From Paenibacillus uliginis N3/975 (GTDB taxonomy: Bacteria > Bacillota > Bacilli > Paenibacillales > Paenibacillaceae): DNA of 64,000 bases. The translations under genes and the position numbers were made by a program. The notes under the pieces are model-generated. The model ran no database searches. It had not been told where the DNA came from and saw only the letters and a list, made by a program, of their open reading frames with translations. Within the stretch, counting starts at the first letter, position 1, and each line of letters opens with the position of its first letter. The stretch covers positions 5,887,787 to 5,951,786 of the forward strand of contig NZ_LT840184.1 of NCBI RefSeq assembly GCF_900177425.1, given 5' to 3'. Shown here in pieces: positions 53,160-62,903 of the stretch.

Positions 53160-53825
53160 TTAATCTTCACTCAACAGATTGTATTTTATTGCATATTCTA
53201 CAAGTTCACTTTTTTTAGTCAGATTCAATTTATTCATCATCCTCGTCTTATGGGTATCCACCGTCTTGATACTAATTAATAGCTGTTGTGCAGTCTCAAC
53301 TAACGTATACCCTCTTACAAGATAGCTTAGTACTTCTCGTTCACGGTCGCTCAAAATAACAAAAGGGCTGTTATCCTCTACGGTTTGCGGCGCTTTATGA
53401 AGCACCGATGCAATCAATGTTTGTGTATCTTGTGGTCGAAGATACACATAGCCGCTCTGAACCGTATCAATGGCTGTATATAACTCTTCATCAACTGCCA
53501 CCTTCGGAATATATCCGACTGCACCTTCTTTCATAATAGTTGTTATATAATCCTCATCTTCATGCATCGTAAGTACGATAACTTTTGCGTGTGCGTGACA
53601 GGCCTTGATTTTTTTGAGCACCTCTATTCCATCCATGTGCGGCATACTAATATCGAGAATTAAAATATGTGGTCTAAGCTCTTCGTATAACCGAAGAGCT
53701 TCAATGCCATTTGAAGCTTCACCTACCACTTTATTGGCTGGCTTCTTCTGCAGCAGCAGCTTTAAGCCGGACCTAAGCAACGCATGATCATCAGCAATCA
53801 ATATAGTTATGGTTTGTTCCATCAT
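53160..53825 (-). CDS. NarL/UhpA-like response regulator
   Basis: This 221-residue regulator has a receiver (DD 12-13, phospho-acceptor Asp58 in LILDISMPHMDG, Lys in GYIPKVAVDEE) and a LuxR HTH (about 155-217: LSDREREVLSYLVRGYTLVETAQQLLISIKTVDTHKTRMMNKLNL). It starts inside the last 35 bases of the kinase gene. It should bind DNA upstream of the organophosphate transporter when phosphorylated. Confidence 0.87.
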   Translation of the reverse strand: MMEQTITILIADDHALLRSGLKLLLQKKPANKVVGEASNGIEALRLYEELRPHILILDISMPHMDGIEVLKKIKACHAHAKVIVLTMHEDEDYITTIMKEGAVGYIPKVAVDEELYTAIDTVQSGYVYLRPQDTQTLIASVLHKAPQTVEDNSPFVILSDREREVLSYLVRGYTLVETAQQLLISIKTVDTHKTRMMNKLNLTKKSELVEYAIKYNLLSED

Positions 53826-55254
53826 TACACCCTTTATTCAATATTAGCGGTATCGAAACGACGATCTCAGTTCCTCCGGTACTTATTGGATATATGAAGA
53901 AAGATCCTCCAAGCAGCTCCGCTCTCTCTTTCATACCGTATATACCGATACGATTGTGCTGACGGGCCAACTCAAAGTCGTCTCGCTGAATTCCGCAGCC
54001 GTTGTCCCTTATTATCAAGGTAACCGACTGCTTGAGAATCTCCATGTTTATAGATATTTGAGTTGCAGCCGAATGCTTAGCAACATTCGTCATGCCTTCT
54101 TGCAGAATACGATACATCGCTACAGCAATATGGCCTTCAATACCAATATCCTCTTCATCTGGTGTGAATAGTTCCACTTCAATATGATATTTCTCCTCAT
54201 ATTTCTTCACAAATTTTTTTATCGCGGGTACTAATCCCATATCGTCCAATATTGGCGGCCTTAACTCTACAGCTAAATCTCTAATTTCCCGTAAAATACT
54301 CGCCGCAGTATCTCTGCTGGTGTTAAGCAGTTCCTGCTGCTCGGCGTCTTTCGCTTCATTCGACAAAATTCGCATCGTGACCATTAAGGATGCAAGCGCT
54401 TGGCTTGTCTCATCATGAAGTTCCCTCGATATTCTCTTCTTCTCATCTTCCTGGGCAGACAGTAGCTTCAGAATCAACTTGTCCCGGAGATGTTCTTTCG
54501 CTTGAAGCTCTCTCAGCAGTAATTCAACTTCAGCGTTAGAATTAATTAATTTATCAGCCATTTCATTAAAGGCACTACCTAATCTACCTACTTCATCGCT
54601 ATTCGTTATACTTGCACGCATCGTCAGATTACCAGCTGATATACCTGTAGCAACCGCAACTAGATTGTTTATTGGTCTCGTAATGAAGCGAGTCATATAA
54701 TACGTAATTATCGCTGTAACTACACAGATGAACAGCGTTACATAAAACAGTGCCTTCATCTTTATGTTGATGTAGGTCTGAGCCTTCGTATCCGTCATAC
54801 CAACGCGAACAAACCCTACATCCCCCTCCTCGATCGGCATAAGTACATCATAGATTGTTCCTTCATCTGACATCAGTGTTGCAACCTGTAATGTATGACC
54901 ACTCTCAGGTGTATGCGCTTGTATGATTCCCTTAGGCAAGTATCCTTCAAAGGTATCCCCTACCACATCATGACTACTATTAATAATTAATATATATCGA
55001 ACATCATCATTCGTAAGTTGTGCTTGTGAAATCAGCTGATGAATCGAGTATTGTTCATCCATAAGGATGTAGTCCGAGCTTAACGATGCAATACTGTGTG
55101 CTACACTAATGCCCCTCTTCTTAAGCTCATCTGTCATGATCGTATGAAGCGAATCCCAAATGATCCATCCTAAGGCGGAGGCAAGAAAAATTAAAGAAGC
55201 GATAATAACTCCAAATATTTTTTGATTGATATTCATTTTCTTCAATAATTTCAT
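53791..55254 (-). CDS. HAMP/HisKA_3 sensor kinase of a three-component system
   Basis: This 487-residue kinase has TM1 (about 12-34), an extracellular domain (35-165), TM2 (about 168-190), HAMP (about 190-245), HisKA_3 with phospho-acceptor His280 (KKRISRELHDETSQAL), and HATPase_c (LQEGMTNVAKHS, DNGCGIQRDDFE, GIYGMKERAELLGG). The gene overlaps its partners at both ends: 4 bases with the binding-protein gene before it and 35 with the regulator gene. It is expected to read ligand binding by the PhnD-like lipoprotein. Confidence 0.87.
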   Translation of the reverse strand: MKLLKKMNINQKIFGVIIASLIFLASALGWIIWDSLHTIMTDELKKRGISVAHSIASLSSDYILMDEQYSIHQLISQAQLTNDDVRYILIINSSHDVVGDTFEGYLPKGIIQAHTPESGHTLQVATLMSDEGTIYDVLMPIEEGDVGFVRVGMTDTKAQTYINIKMKALFYVTLFICVVTAIITYYMTRFITRPINNLVAVATGISAGNLTMRASITNSDEVGRLGSAFNEMADKLINSNAEVELLLRELQAKEHLRDKLILKLLSAQEDEKKRISRELHDETSQALASLMVTMRILSNEAKDAEQQELLNTSRDTAASILREIRDLAVELRPPILDDMGLVPAIKKFVKKYEEKYHIEVELFTPDEEDIGIEGHIAVAMYRILQEGMTNVAKHSAATQISINMEILKQSVTLIIRDNGCGIQRDDFELARQHNRIGIYGMKERAELLGGSFFIYPISTGGTEIVVSIPLILNKGCNDGTNHNYIDC

Positions 55255-56138
55255 AAGCCGTCCCAGTATTTCGCATCGAAAGGAACATAGCGATCAATAA
55301 ATAATCCTTCCAGAGCCTGCTTCATATCAGATTGCTTATGCATATTAAAGAAGCTGTTCATAATTATCTTTTTCTCTTCTTCAGGAATACTGCTGTTGAT
55401 GACAACAGGGCCTGTTCCAAGAGGCTTTGACTTGTCCAGAATACGCAAAGAGGCAACCGACTCTGGATCTTTCGCCTTGGCTTGTTCATAGATCGAGCTG
55501 CTGAGTGCTGAAGCATCGACTACTCGATTACGAACTGCATTAAGTGACTTTTCATGATTGTAAGTATACGTGTATCTGCTGAAAAAATGTTCCGGCGTCT
55601 CACCAAATTCAGCTAATTTCTCACTTAAAAATAGATAGCTGGAATTACTGGATGGATCGGCAATAGCTACGCTTTTCCCTTTCAACTGGCTAATATTCGT
55701 AATATTGCTGTCTTGATTGACGACAAGGTAACCATAGTAGTATGGAACTCCCATTCGCTCCTGCATTGCAATCGCTTCAATTCCTTCAACTTGATTATAG
55801 GTTACATATGCACCTGATGAAAACAAGGCGATGTCAGCACCGCCGTTCATCATGAGCATGCCGATCTCATTATAGCTCTTGCGTTGAATGAGGATCGCTG
55901 GCCTATCCAGCTGTTTACCGATATAATCAGCGATCTTTCGATAATGCTTAATCGTCTCGCTCGGTGACAGCACACTTGAAATGGCTACACGCACTGGTGG
56001 CAGCTCCTCCTTCTCCGTACTGGCAGGTACAGGCTCTACCTCAGAAAATACGATATTGATGTCGGAATGGCTACTTGAGCATCCTGATGCAAATAATGAT
56101 ATCAGGAAGATCAACAGCATGTTTGAAAGCCCTTTCAT
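55251..56138 (-). CDS. PhnD-like ligand-sensing lipoprotein (HptA-like)
   Basis: This 295-residue lipoprotein has lipobox FASGC (Cys20) and a PhnD-family (PF12974) fold: VRVAISSVLSPSETIKHYRKIADYIG, NGGADIALFSSGAYV, LKGKSVAIADPSSNSSYLF, GTGPVVINSSIPEEEKK. Such proteins bind phosphonate, phosphite or phosphate esters. No permease or ATPase is linked; instead it heads an operon with a kinase and a regulator, as HptA does in the S. aureus HptRSA system, so sensing is more likely than transport. The frame runs on upstream, but GGAACGGAGG marks the ATG at 56138. Confidence 0.83.
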   Translation of the reverse strand: MKGLSNMLLIFLISLFASGCSSSHSDINIVFSEVEPVPASTEKEELPPVRVAISSVLSPSETIKHYRKIADYIGKQLDRPAILIQRKSYNEIGMLMMNGGADIALFSSGAYVTYNQVEGIEAIAMQERMGVPYYYGYLVVNQDSNITNISQLKGKSVAIADPSSNSSYLFLSEKLAEFGETPEHFFSRYTYTYNHEKSLNAVRNRVVDASALSSSIYEQAKAKDPESVASLRILDKSKPLGTGPVVINSSIPEEEKKIIMNSFFNMHKQSDMKQALEGLFIDRYVPFDAKYWDGL

Positions 56139-56351
56139 ATTTTCCTCCGTTCCTTTTAGAATACATCCTCTGGCAAGCCTATATACTTGTCCAAATCTGA
56201 CTCTAGTATAGTACAAATTCTAAATACGCTCTATGAACTTGTTAATTATTTACCAGTCATGTGATATATTACTGAATTTTTTATATGTTATTGTCGTTTT
56301 TTCTGACACGACTTCCAAATAATCTTACATAAAATCAGAACTTCGCTGATA

Positions 56352-56367
56352 GTTTGCAAGAACAAAC
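56352..56367. promoter_or_regulatory. Inverted repeat in the divergent phosphate-ester region
   Basis: GTTTG-caagaa-CAAAC lies 110 bases before the transporter start, and CCAGTGG/CCACTGG arms follow at about 56383-56408. Either could be the response-regulator target; this is inference from position. Confidence 0.3.
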
Positions 56368-56476
56368 AAGTTGATAATTAAACCAGTGGCATACGCTACT
56401 CCACTGGAGAGGTTGTGATCGTAACGATACTTTGCAACGACTATTAATGAAAACACTATCATGAAGGAGAAATTGT

Positions 56477-57847
56477 ATGATTTCCTTTTTAAGACCCAAA
56501 GTAACTACCTCTAAGGTAGCGCCTCAGGACGTCCAAAAAACATACATGCGCTATCGAATGCAGTCGCTAATAGGTGTGTTTTTTGGTTACATGGCATACT
56601 ATGTCGTACGTAGTAACTTTTCATTGTCAACACCTTATCTAAAAGAGGCACTTAACCTATCTTCTACAGAAGTTGGTTTGTTAACCAGTTGCATGCTCAT
56701 TGCATATGGCATAAGCAAAGGTCTTATGAGTAGTCTTGCAGATAAAGCTGATCCCAAAAGGTATATGGCATTAGGCCTTCTCTTGTGTGCCCTTGTTAAC
56801 ATCATGTTGGGGTTCACAACAGGGTTCTGGATGTTTGCCATTCTCGTTGTGTTGCTAGGTGTGTTCCAAGGTATGGGGGTTGGACCTTCTTTTATTACCC
56901 TCTCGAATTGGTTCCCTCATAAGATGAAAGGTCGAATTGTTGCAGTATGGAATATATCGCATAACATCGGCGCTGGGATCGTAGCGCCAATCGTTGGTGT
57001 CGGTTTTGCTATGTTGGGACCAGATCATTGGCAAGCTGCAAGCTATCAGGTACCAGCTGCGATTGCCATCGTATTTGCCCTAGTTATATTGGCCTTTACT
57101 AAAGGCTCCCCAGTAAGCGAAGGTTTGCCTCCGTTGAGTGAGATTGTTGAGGATGAAAAAGAAATAAATATTAAGGCTAAAGGTAATGTACAAGCTCCAG
57201 AAAATCTGAATGCTTGGCAAATCTTTAAGAACTATGTCCTGTTCAATAAGAATGCTTGGTACGTGTCACTGATGGATGTATTCGTATACATGGTTCGATT
57301 CGGTATCATTAGCTGGCTGCCTATCTATTTGATGACTGTTAAAGGATTCTCCAAAGAAGAGATGGGTCTTGCTTTCTTATTCTTCGAGTGGGCTGCTATT
57401 CCTTCCACTCTCTTGGTAGGCTACTTATCTGATAAGCTGTTCAAAGGATATCGTATGCCTCCTGCAATTATTGCAATGGTACTCATCTTCTTCTGTATCA
57501 TTGGTTACTGGCAAAGTGGTTCTTTGCTCACAACAACTATTTTCGCTGCAATTATTGGATGTTTAATTTACGTACCACAATTCTTGGCTTCTGTACAAAC
57601 GTTAGAAGTCGTACCTCCATTCGCTGTTGGTTCTGCAGTAGGCTTACGCGGATTCCTGAGCTATATTCTTGGAGCATCGCTCGGTACTACTCTGTTCGGT
57701 GTGCTGGTTGATAATGTTGGTTGGAATGGTGGATTCTACTTACTACTTTCCGCTTCTGTACTGTGTGTAGTATTCTGTGTCCTCCTTCATAAAGGAGTAA
57801 AAGAAATGGAAAAGTATAATGATGAACAAAAGCAATTAGCAACATAA
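56477..57847 (+). CDS. Organophosphate:phosphate antiporter (UhpT/PgtP family)
   Basis: This 456-residue MFS protein has 12 TM helices. The family signature of OPA transporters is in helix 1 (QSLIGVFFGYMAYYVVRSNFSLSTPYL; the Arg binds substrate phosphate) and in SNWFPHKMKGRIVAVWNISHNIGAG. It takes up hexose phosphates, phosphoglycerate or related esters in exchange for phosphate. Substrate choice is not resolvable. It is divergent from the three-component sensory genes, and AAGGAG precedes the ATG. A strong terminator follows. Confidence 0.87.
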   Translation: MISFLRPKVTTSKVAPQDVQKTYMRYRMQSLIGVFFGYMAYYVVRSNFSLSTPYLKEALNLSSTEVGLLTSCMLIAYGISKGLMSSLADKADPKRYMALGLLLCALVNIMLGFTTGFWMFAILVVLLGVFQGMGVGPSFITLSNWFPHKMKGRIVAVWNISHNIGAGIVAPIVGVGFAMLGPDHWQAASYQVPAAIAIVFALVILAFTKGSPVSEGLPPLSEIVEDEKEINIKAKGNVQAPENLNAWQIFKNYVLFNKNAWYVSLMDVFVYMVRFGIISWLPIYLMTVKGFSKEEMGLAFLFFEWAAIPSTLLVGYLSDKLFKGYRMPPAIIAMVLIFFCIIGYWQSGSLLTTTIFAAIIGCLIYVPQFLASVQTLEVVPPFAVGSAVGLRGFLSYILGASLGTTLFGVLVDNVGWNGGFYLLLSASVLCVVFCVLLHKGVKEMEKYNDEQKQLAT

Positions 57848-57896
57848 AGTTTTACTTCTTCTTAATGTATTAGGCCCGCAGGCATGGACACTGTAG

Positions 57897-57927
57897 AAAA
57901 AGTGACCCACCTGCGGGTCACTTTTTT
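57897..57927 (+). terminator. Terminator of the organophosphate transporter
   Basis: AAAAGTGACCC pairs with GGGTCACTTTT, followed by further T; 49 bases after the stop. Confidence 0.8.
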
Positions 57928-58072
57928 GCTTTTCAAATTATAGACAGTACTCTACCGTAGTGATAAATACCATAACCAAATGATCAATTGTATTTTAAAC
58001 TATTTATTTGTGCCAAGATCGTATACGGGGATCAATTTGATCTAATTCAATCTACAACAAGGAGTACTGTTC

Positions 58073-58981
58073 ATGTGGTTTTTATTTGCTTTATTAACAG
58101 CTTTCGCTTGGGGAGGTGCGGATCTATTTTATAAAAAAGGCAGTGATAGTAATGACCGATTCAGCCATATTAAAATCGTCATTATGGTAGGCTTGGTTAT
58201 GGGAATTCACGCCACAGCTTATATGCTCATCCAGGGAATAAACTTTGATCCCACAGATATGATTCGCTATTTTCCTGTATCTGCACTTTACATCTTGTCG
58301 ATGACGATCGGTTATATCGGTTTGAGATATATTGAGCTTTCCATTGCGTCTCCCGTGCAGAATTCTTCCGGAGCCATTACGGCCATACTATTGTTCATCT
58401 TTTTCACTCACGAACTGAACATCATTGAAATATTGGGTGTGACTATTGTTACCTTTGGCGTAATTGGAATTGCTATCTTGGAAAAAAATTCGGAACGCGA
58501 ATCACTCCGGATCAGTTCAACACAGATTGATAAAAAATATCAAATCGGCTTTATAGCCATCTTTTTCCCGATTTTATACAGCTTAATCGATGGACTCGGA
58601 ACCTTTGCCGATGCAGTTTACTTGGACGAGTTGAAACTGATCAGTGAAGATGCAGCCCTGCTCGCTTATGAGTTCACTTTTTTCATTTGTGCTGTATTGG
58701 CATTTACATACCTAAAGTTTATTAAAAAAGAACCGTTCAACCTCTTCAAAGAACGTGTCAAAGGCTATGCTGCCATCTTTGAAACAACCGGGCAGTTCTT
58801 CTATGTGTTCGCCATGTCCAGCAACGCCATTATCGCAGCACCCCTTATTGCTTCCTACAGCATTTTTTCGGTCATCTTATCCCGAATATTCCTCAAAGAG
58901 CGGTTGAGCAAGGTGCAATATGCGGTTATTATCGTTGTAATTCTAGGGATTGCATTGTTAGGGATTGCTGATGAGCTTTGA
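58073..58981 (+). CDS. EamA/DMT-family transporter
   Basis: This 302-residue protein has ten TM helices in two EamA repeats (about 2-130 and 155-300). The repeats are marked by AFAWGGADLFYKKGSD in helix 1, SPVQNSSGAITAILLF, and ASYSIFSVILSRIFLKERLSKVQYA in the second. The substrate is unknown. It is monocistronic, with AAGGAG before the ATG. Confidence 0.82.
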   Translation: MWFLFALLTAFAWGGADLFYKKGSDSNDRFSHIKIVIMVGLVMGIHATAYMLIQGINFDPTDMIRYFPVSALYILSMTIGYIGLRYIELSIASPVQNSSGAITAILLFIFFTHELNIIEILGVTIVTFGVIGIAILEKNSERESLRISSTQIDKKYQIGFIAIFFPILYSLIDGLGTFADAVYLDELKLISEDAALLAYEFTFFICAVLAFTYLKFIKKEPFNLFKERVKGYAAIFETTGQFFYVFAMSSNAIIAAPLIASYSIFSVILSRIFLKERLSKVQYAVIIVVILGIALLGIADEL

Positions 58982-58999
58982 TAGGATGGGAAATGAAAG

Positions 59000-59024
59000 A
59001 AAAAAGACACCTTATGAGGTGTCT
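59000..59024 (-). terminator. Terminator at the converging EamA/GNAT ends
   Basis: AGACACCT-tatg-AGGTGTCT with an A run that reads as T on the minus strand. Confidence 0.65.
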
Positions 59025-59087
59025 CAGATTGTAAATTGCCTCACATACGCTTAATGGCAATAGTATAATGTGAAATGTAGAAAATGC

Positions 59088-59633
59088 TTATATGCCAGTG
59101 TTTAAAATTCCATAATGAATAAGGTCTTCAAATTTATCTTCTTTATTGACATGCTGTAATAAAACACCTTCTTGCACCATGCCAACTTTCTGCATAACCC
59201 GTCCAGAGCCGGGATTTGAAGCAAAGTATCTCGCATATACTTTGTGGTAATGCTTTTCTGAAAAAGCAAACTCAATGATCGCTTTTGTTGCTTCAGTTGC
59301 ATATCCTTTACCCCAATTTTCCTCACCTATCCAATATCCAAGTTCGCCATTTCTGTGTGTTTGTTTATTTGACAGTCCTATAGCTCCATAAAGCTCGTTT
59401 GTACTTTTATCAGTAATGGCAAACTCATATGATTTATTATTGTTAAAATTATCTTCATGTGTTTGAATCCATGATAATGCACAATCAATGGGGTATGGAT
59501 AAGGTAGAGTCAATGTACTTTTGTAGACATTATAATTATTGCAGAGCTCACAGACACGCCCAGCATCAGATAATTCAAATGGTCTTAAAATCAATCTTTT
59601 GGTAGTAATTGTTCTTTGTTCTTGATTGTACAT
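59088..59633 (-). CDS. GNAT acetyltransferase (RimJ/RimL type)
   Basis: This 181-residue acetyltransferase begins with ITTKRLILRPFELSDAGRV, contains the acetyl-CoA loop GYWIGEENWGKGYATEATKAII (about 97-118) and the Asn-Ser-type strand KVYARYFASNPGSGRVMQKVGM. It transfers an acetyl group to an amine; RimJ/RimL-like proteins act on protein N-termini, but many relatives modify small molecules. It is the last gene of a minus-strand trio. Ribosome site GGGAGG. Confidence 0.83.
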   Translation of the reverse strand: MYNQEQRTITTKRLILRPFELSDAGRVCELCNNYNVYKSTLTLPYPYPIDCALSWIQTHEDNFNNNKSYEFAITDKSTNELYGAIGLSNKQTHRNGELGYWIGEENWGKGYATEATKAIIEFAFSEKHYHKVYARYFASNPGSGRVMQKVGMVQEGVLLQHVNKEDKFEDLIHYGILNTGI

Positions 59634-59711
59634 TGTTCTACCTCCCGTTGAAGTTAATATAAATTTTTATAATGTCGACAGCCTGAGACACCTTATTTAC
59701 CTATTGAATGT

Positions 59712-60665
59712 TCAGATACTCTCTATAAATTTCACGCTTTCTTCCACAATGATTTCAGGTTCGTAGTCATGAATATAATGCCCACTATCCAAAATCATAT
59801 ATTTTCCATCCTGTGCAGCTCCAACGTACTCCATTAAAAGATTTTTCCAATCATCTAATGGCACTTCTTTTCCATTCGATATAAAGAAGTACATCGGCAC
59901 ATTAGGGATACCGCCCTCTGATACTTTTTGGGCATTGTTTACTATCATCTTAACTTCTTCATTCATATTTGATGTTTGTGTTTTTTCATAAAATATCGCT
60001 CGGTAAATATTCTTTTCTTGTTCTGATAAATGGTTTTCTTCTATTGCAGCAGAAGAATTAACTATGGACGGAAAAAAACGAGTAATGCCGATCCGAGCAG
60101 CAAAACTTGTAATTCCCATCGTGAAATCTGATGGCAGAGGAAATTTTTCATATGCTGCTGGAATAGCAGGGTCAAGTCCCATGATAGCAGTTACTTCTTC
60201 AGGATATTTTTGTGCCCAATATAGAGCCTCGATACCAGACATTGAATGTGGATATAGAATATAAGGTGCTTGTTCACCTGCTAATGATAAAGCAGTCCTA
60301 GTCTCTTCTAATATAGTATCTATATCACGAGAGACAGCTGCCGTTTCGCTATAACCATAACCCGCCTTTTCTACGACTACAATTCTATATTGGTTAGACA
60401 ATTTAGAATACAGCCCTTTGAAATCTAACACTGGAGAGGAAGTGCCGCCACCTGACATAAAGACTAGAGTTTTAGCACCGCTTCCCTCCGTATATACGTG
60501 CATTTGGTGGTTATTCACATTCACCATAGTTCCTATTGGAGAAAGTATTGCCGACTCTTTCTTCAATTGAATTCTATGATTGATAAAACTAACTGCAATG
60601 ATTAAGAGCAAGATACATATGACAACTATAAAAATAATTCTAATCTTCCCCAGTACTTTTTTCAT
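59712..60665 (-). CDS. Membrane-anchored alpha/beta hydrolase
   Basis: This 317-residue protein has an N-terminal TM anchor (about 8-28) and an alpha/beta-hydrolase domain (about 60-315). The nucleophile elbow reads PHSMSGIEAL (Ser about 141); the first Gly of GxSxG is His, which is tolerated in this branch. The acid and His are probably in the end region LDSGHYIHDYEPE. The substrate is unknown. A GGAGG ribosome site precedes the ATG, 16 bases after the DUF1801 stop. Confidence 0.8.
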   Translation of the reverse strand: MKKVLGKIRIIFIVVICILLLIIAVSFINHRIQLKKESAILSPIGTMVNVNNHQMHVYTEGSGAKTLVFMSGGGTSSPVLDFKGLYSKLSNQYRIVVVEKAGYGYSETAAVSRDIDTILEETRTALSLAGEQAPYILYPHSMSGIEALYWAQKYPEEVTAIMGLDPAIPAAYEKFPLPSDFTMGITSFAARIGITRFFPSIVNSSAAIEENHLSEQEKNIYRAIFYEKTQTSNMNEEVKMIVNNAQKVSEGGIPNVPMYFFISNGKEVPLDDWKNLLMEYVGAAQDGKYMILDSGHYIHDYEPEIIVEESVKFIESI

Positions 60666-60681
60666 TTTGATCCTCCAGAAA

Positions 60682-61071
60682 TCATTTCTTCTTTTTTAAT
60701 TTACCTTCAGCTTTTTCTATATTCTCAGCAACTCTAAATTGAACGATTTTTCTTATTAATTCATAAGGCAGCGGCTTGTCTATAGGAAATTGTATGGACC
60801 CTTTTGCCCCTTTATATTTAGATAATTCATGTTTAAATGCATTAATCCCACTTGGGGCTGGATAAAATCCAATATGATTTTTATAAGCGGCAAAATGCAC
60901 CAGATTTCCATGCAGCACAAAAGTAGGCATTTGATAGCTTATCTTTTCCTTTGCGTCTGGCGCCGACTCTTTAATAACTTTTCTTAATGTTTCAAGTATT
61001 GCCTGAACCTCATGAGGAAATTGTGAAATATAATCATCCATTGACTCATACGTAATTTTATTTCCTTCCAT
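60682..61071 (-). CDS. DUF1801 protein (YdhG/Fra-like)
   Basis: This 129-residue protein matches the DUF1801 fold: MDDYISQFPHEVQAILETLRKVIKESAPDAKEKISYQMPTF, then HFAAYKNHIGFYP, GSIQFPIDKPLPYELIRKIVQFR. The B. subtilis relative YdhG (Fra) was proposed as a frataxin-like iron chaperone. A longer frame starts at 61086, but AAAGGAG inside it marks the ATG at 61071. It is the first gene of a trio with the hydrolase and acetyltransferase. Confidence 0.8.
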   Translation of the reverse strand: MEGNKITYESMDDYISQFPHEVQAILETLRKVIKESAPDAKEKISYQMPTFVLHGNLVHFAAYKNHIGFYPAPSGINAFKHELSKYKGAKGSIQFPIDKPLPYELIRKIVQFRVAENIEKAEGKLKKKK

Positions 61072-61190
61072 GACTTCTCCTTTCATAAACCTTAGTTAGT
61101 AGTCCTAGCAGCGTCCCAAACTGACAGATTTGATGGCACCAAGCAAGTTTCTCGTATGGTATAGTTATCCTAATTATACCTATAACTAGG

Positions 61191-62237
61191 ATGGTGTGCG
61201 ATTTGAAGTTTCTCTCCAAAAAGCGGGACTTTGAAATATCAGAAACTGGCATCAGTACAGTTGAAAAGTTGAATATTGGCGGGATTGAGCAGACCATTTT
61301 ATTACAAGCTGAACATATCGACAAACCCGTACTTCTATTTATTCATGGGGGCCCAAGCATGCCGCTGCCAGGGGTAAGCTGTAGATCTCGGGATTACACG
61401 GTGGCAACTTCCACTAAGGAACTTATTAAACATTATGTACTTGTATTTTGGGACCAGAGAGGAACAGGAAAGTCATATCATCCAAGCATCCCTAAGGAAT
61501 CAATGAATCTCTCTCAGTTTATTTCTGACGCAGAAGAGCTTGTCGATTATCTCAGGAGCCGTTTTAATCAACATAAAATATTTATTGCTGCACATTCATG
61601 GGGAAGCGTGATCGGACTATCCCTTGCAGCAAAAATCCCTAATAAATTGCATGCTTACGCAGGAATTTCTCAGATTGTAGATTGGCCTGAAAACGACCGA
61701 CTTTGTCGGGAATGGGCAATAAACGAAGCAAAAAAGAGAGGTAACAAAAAAGCTGTTGCTGAATTAACCCTATTAGGAGAACCACCTTACACGAAAAGCT
61801 TAAAGCAATGGGGACAATTACGAAAATGGCTAATGAAATACAATTCCATGGTATATACGGATAAAGAAATTCACCATCCTCGTCTCATAGACGCTATGAA
61901 GATTATGCTTTATTCGCCTGATTATACTCTGAAGGACATTTACAATTCATTCTATAAAGGCTTCATGTTTTCTTACACACAGCAAATGATCGAAGATTTT
62001 TCGACAGTCAATTTTTTAAATACCGTAAAAAGTACCGATATACCTATCTACTTTATTCATGGACGAAAAGATGTTCATGTTTACGGCTGCCTAGTTCAGA
62101 AATACTTTGATCAATTGAACGCCACCAAAACAAAAGAGTTATTCTGGGTCGAGAAGTCATCGCATATGTTTCATCCTGACGACGCCAAAAAGATTGAAAA
62201 TATACTGATAAGTATGCAGGAGGTAAAATATAGCTAA
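61191..62237 (+). CDS. S33-family hydrolase (prolyl-aminopeptidase-like)
   Basis: This 348-residue alpha/beta hydrolase has the oxyanion motif FIHGGPSMP (about 50-58), DQRGTGKSY, and nucleophile elbow AAHSWGSVIG (Ser about 137). The acid/His are likely in IHGRKDVHV and KSSHMFHPDD. Members cleave N-terminal proline or hydrolyse esters. The start is unclear: ATG 61191, GTG 61194 and TTG 61203 are all close to the weak ACTAGGATGG. Divergent from the DUF1801 trio. Confidence 0.8.
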   Translation: MVCDLKFLSKKRDFEISETGISTVEKLNIGGIEQTILLQAEHIDKPVLLFIHGGPSMPLPGVSCRSRDYTVATSTKELIKHYVLVFWDQRGTGKSYHPSIPKESMNLSQFISDAEELVDYLRSRFNQHKIFIAAHSWGSVIGLSLAAKIPNKLHAYAGISQIVDWPENDRLCREWAINEAKKRGNKKAVAELTLLGEPPYTKSLKQWGQLRKWLMKYNSMVYTDKEIHHPRLIDAMKIMLYSPDYTLKDIYNSFYKGFMFSYTQQMIEDFSTVNFLNTVKSTDIPIYFIHGRKDVHVYGCLVQKYFDQLNATKTKELFWVEKSSHMFHPDDAKKIENILISMQEVKYS

Positions 62238-62297
62238 TACATAGGAAAACCCAGCCCTTATGTGGACTGGGTTATATGTATGAACCTTATTACCTTA

Positions 62298-62903
62298 TTA
62301 ATCCAACCATCCCTTGTTACGCGCGATATCAATTGCTTCAATTCGCGTATTCGCACTAAGCTTCCCAATCGCTTCCGACATATAGTTACGCACGGTTCCG
62401 TAGGATAGGAACAACTGCGCACCAATTTCTTGAAGTGTTAATCCTTGAGCTGCCAACTTCATAACTTCACGCTCACGAGCTGATAGTGGACATTGATCCT
62501 CCCATACCGCAAGAGACAACTCCGCATTAATAACGCGTTTCCCCTGATAGACCTGGCGGATTGCATCAGATATTTCCTCACTGCCAGTATCTTTAAGCAT
62601 GTATCCATATACGCCTGACTGCATAGCGCGCTGAAAATATCCGGGGCGCGCGAACGTGGTTAGGATAATTACACGACACGTAACTTTGGTATTTTGAATC
62701 CATTCCGCAACATCCAACCCTGTTTTTAACGGCATTTCTATATCCAATACAGCGATATCTGGCTGATGTTGCTGTATTAAAGATATCGCCTCTTCTCCAT
62801 TTTCGGCCTCTCCGACGACTTCAATGTCATCTTCTAATGAAAGTAGGGTTACTAATGCTCCCCGTAATAACCGTTGATCTTCTCCCAGAATAATTCGAAT
62901 CAT
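62298..62903 (-). CDS. NarL-family response regulator (DesR/LiaR-like)
   Basis: This 201-residue regulator has a receiver (ED 8-9, phospho-acceptor Asp54 in VLDIEMPLKTG, Lys in GYMLKDTGSEE) and a LuxR HTH (about 135-198: LSAREREVMKLAAQGLTLQEIGAQLFLSYGTVRNYMSEAIGKL). The ATG directly follows the kinase stop, so they are coupled. Confidence 0.87.
   Translation of the reverse strand: MIRIILGEDQRLLRGALVTLLSLEDDIEVVGEAENGEEAISLIQQHQPDIAVLDIEMPLKTGLDVAEWIQNTKVTCRVIILTTFARPGYFQRAMQSGVYGYMLKDTGSEEISDAIRQVYQGKRVINAELSLAVWEDQCPLSAREREVMKLAAQGLTLQEIGAQLFLSYGTVRNYMSEAIGKLSANTRIEAIDIARNKGWLD

Noticed and set aside
56217..56476. cre-like sequence before the organophosphate transporter
   Set aside because: The best candidate (around 56445-56460) breaks the central CG and two further conserved positions.
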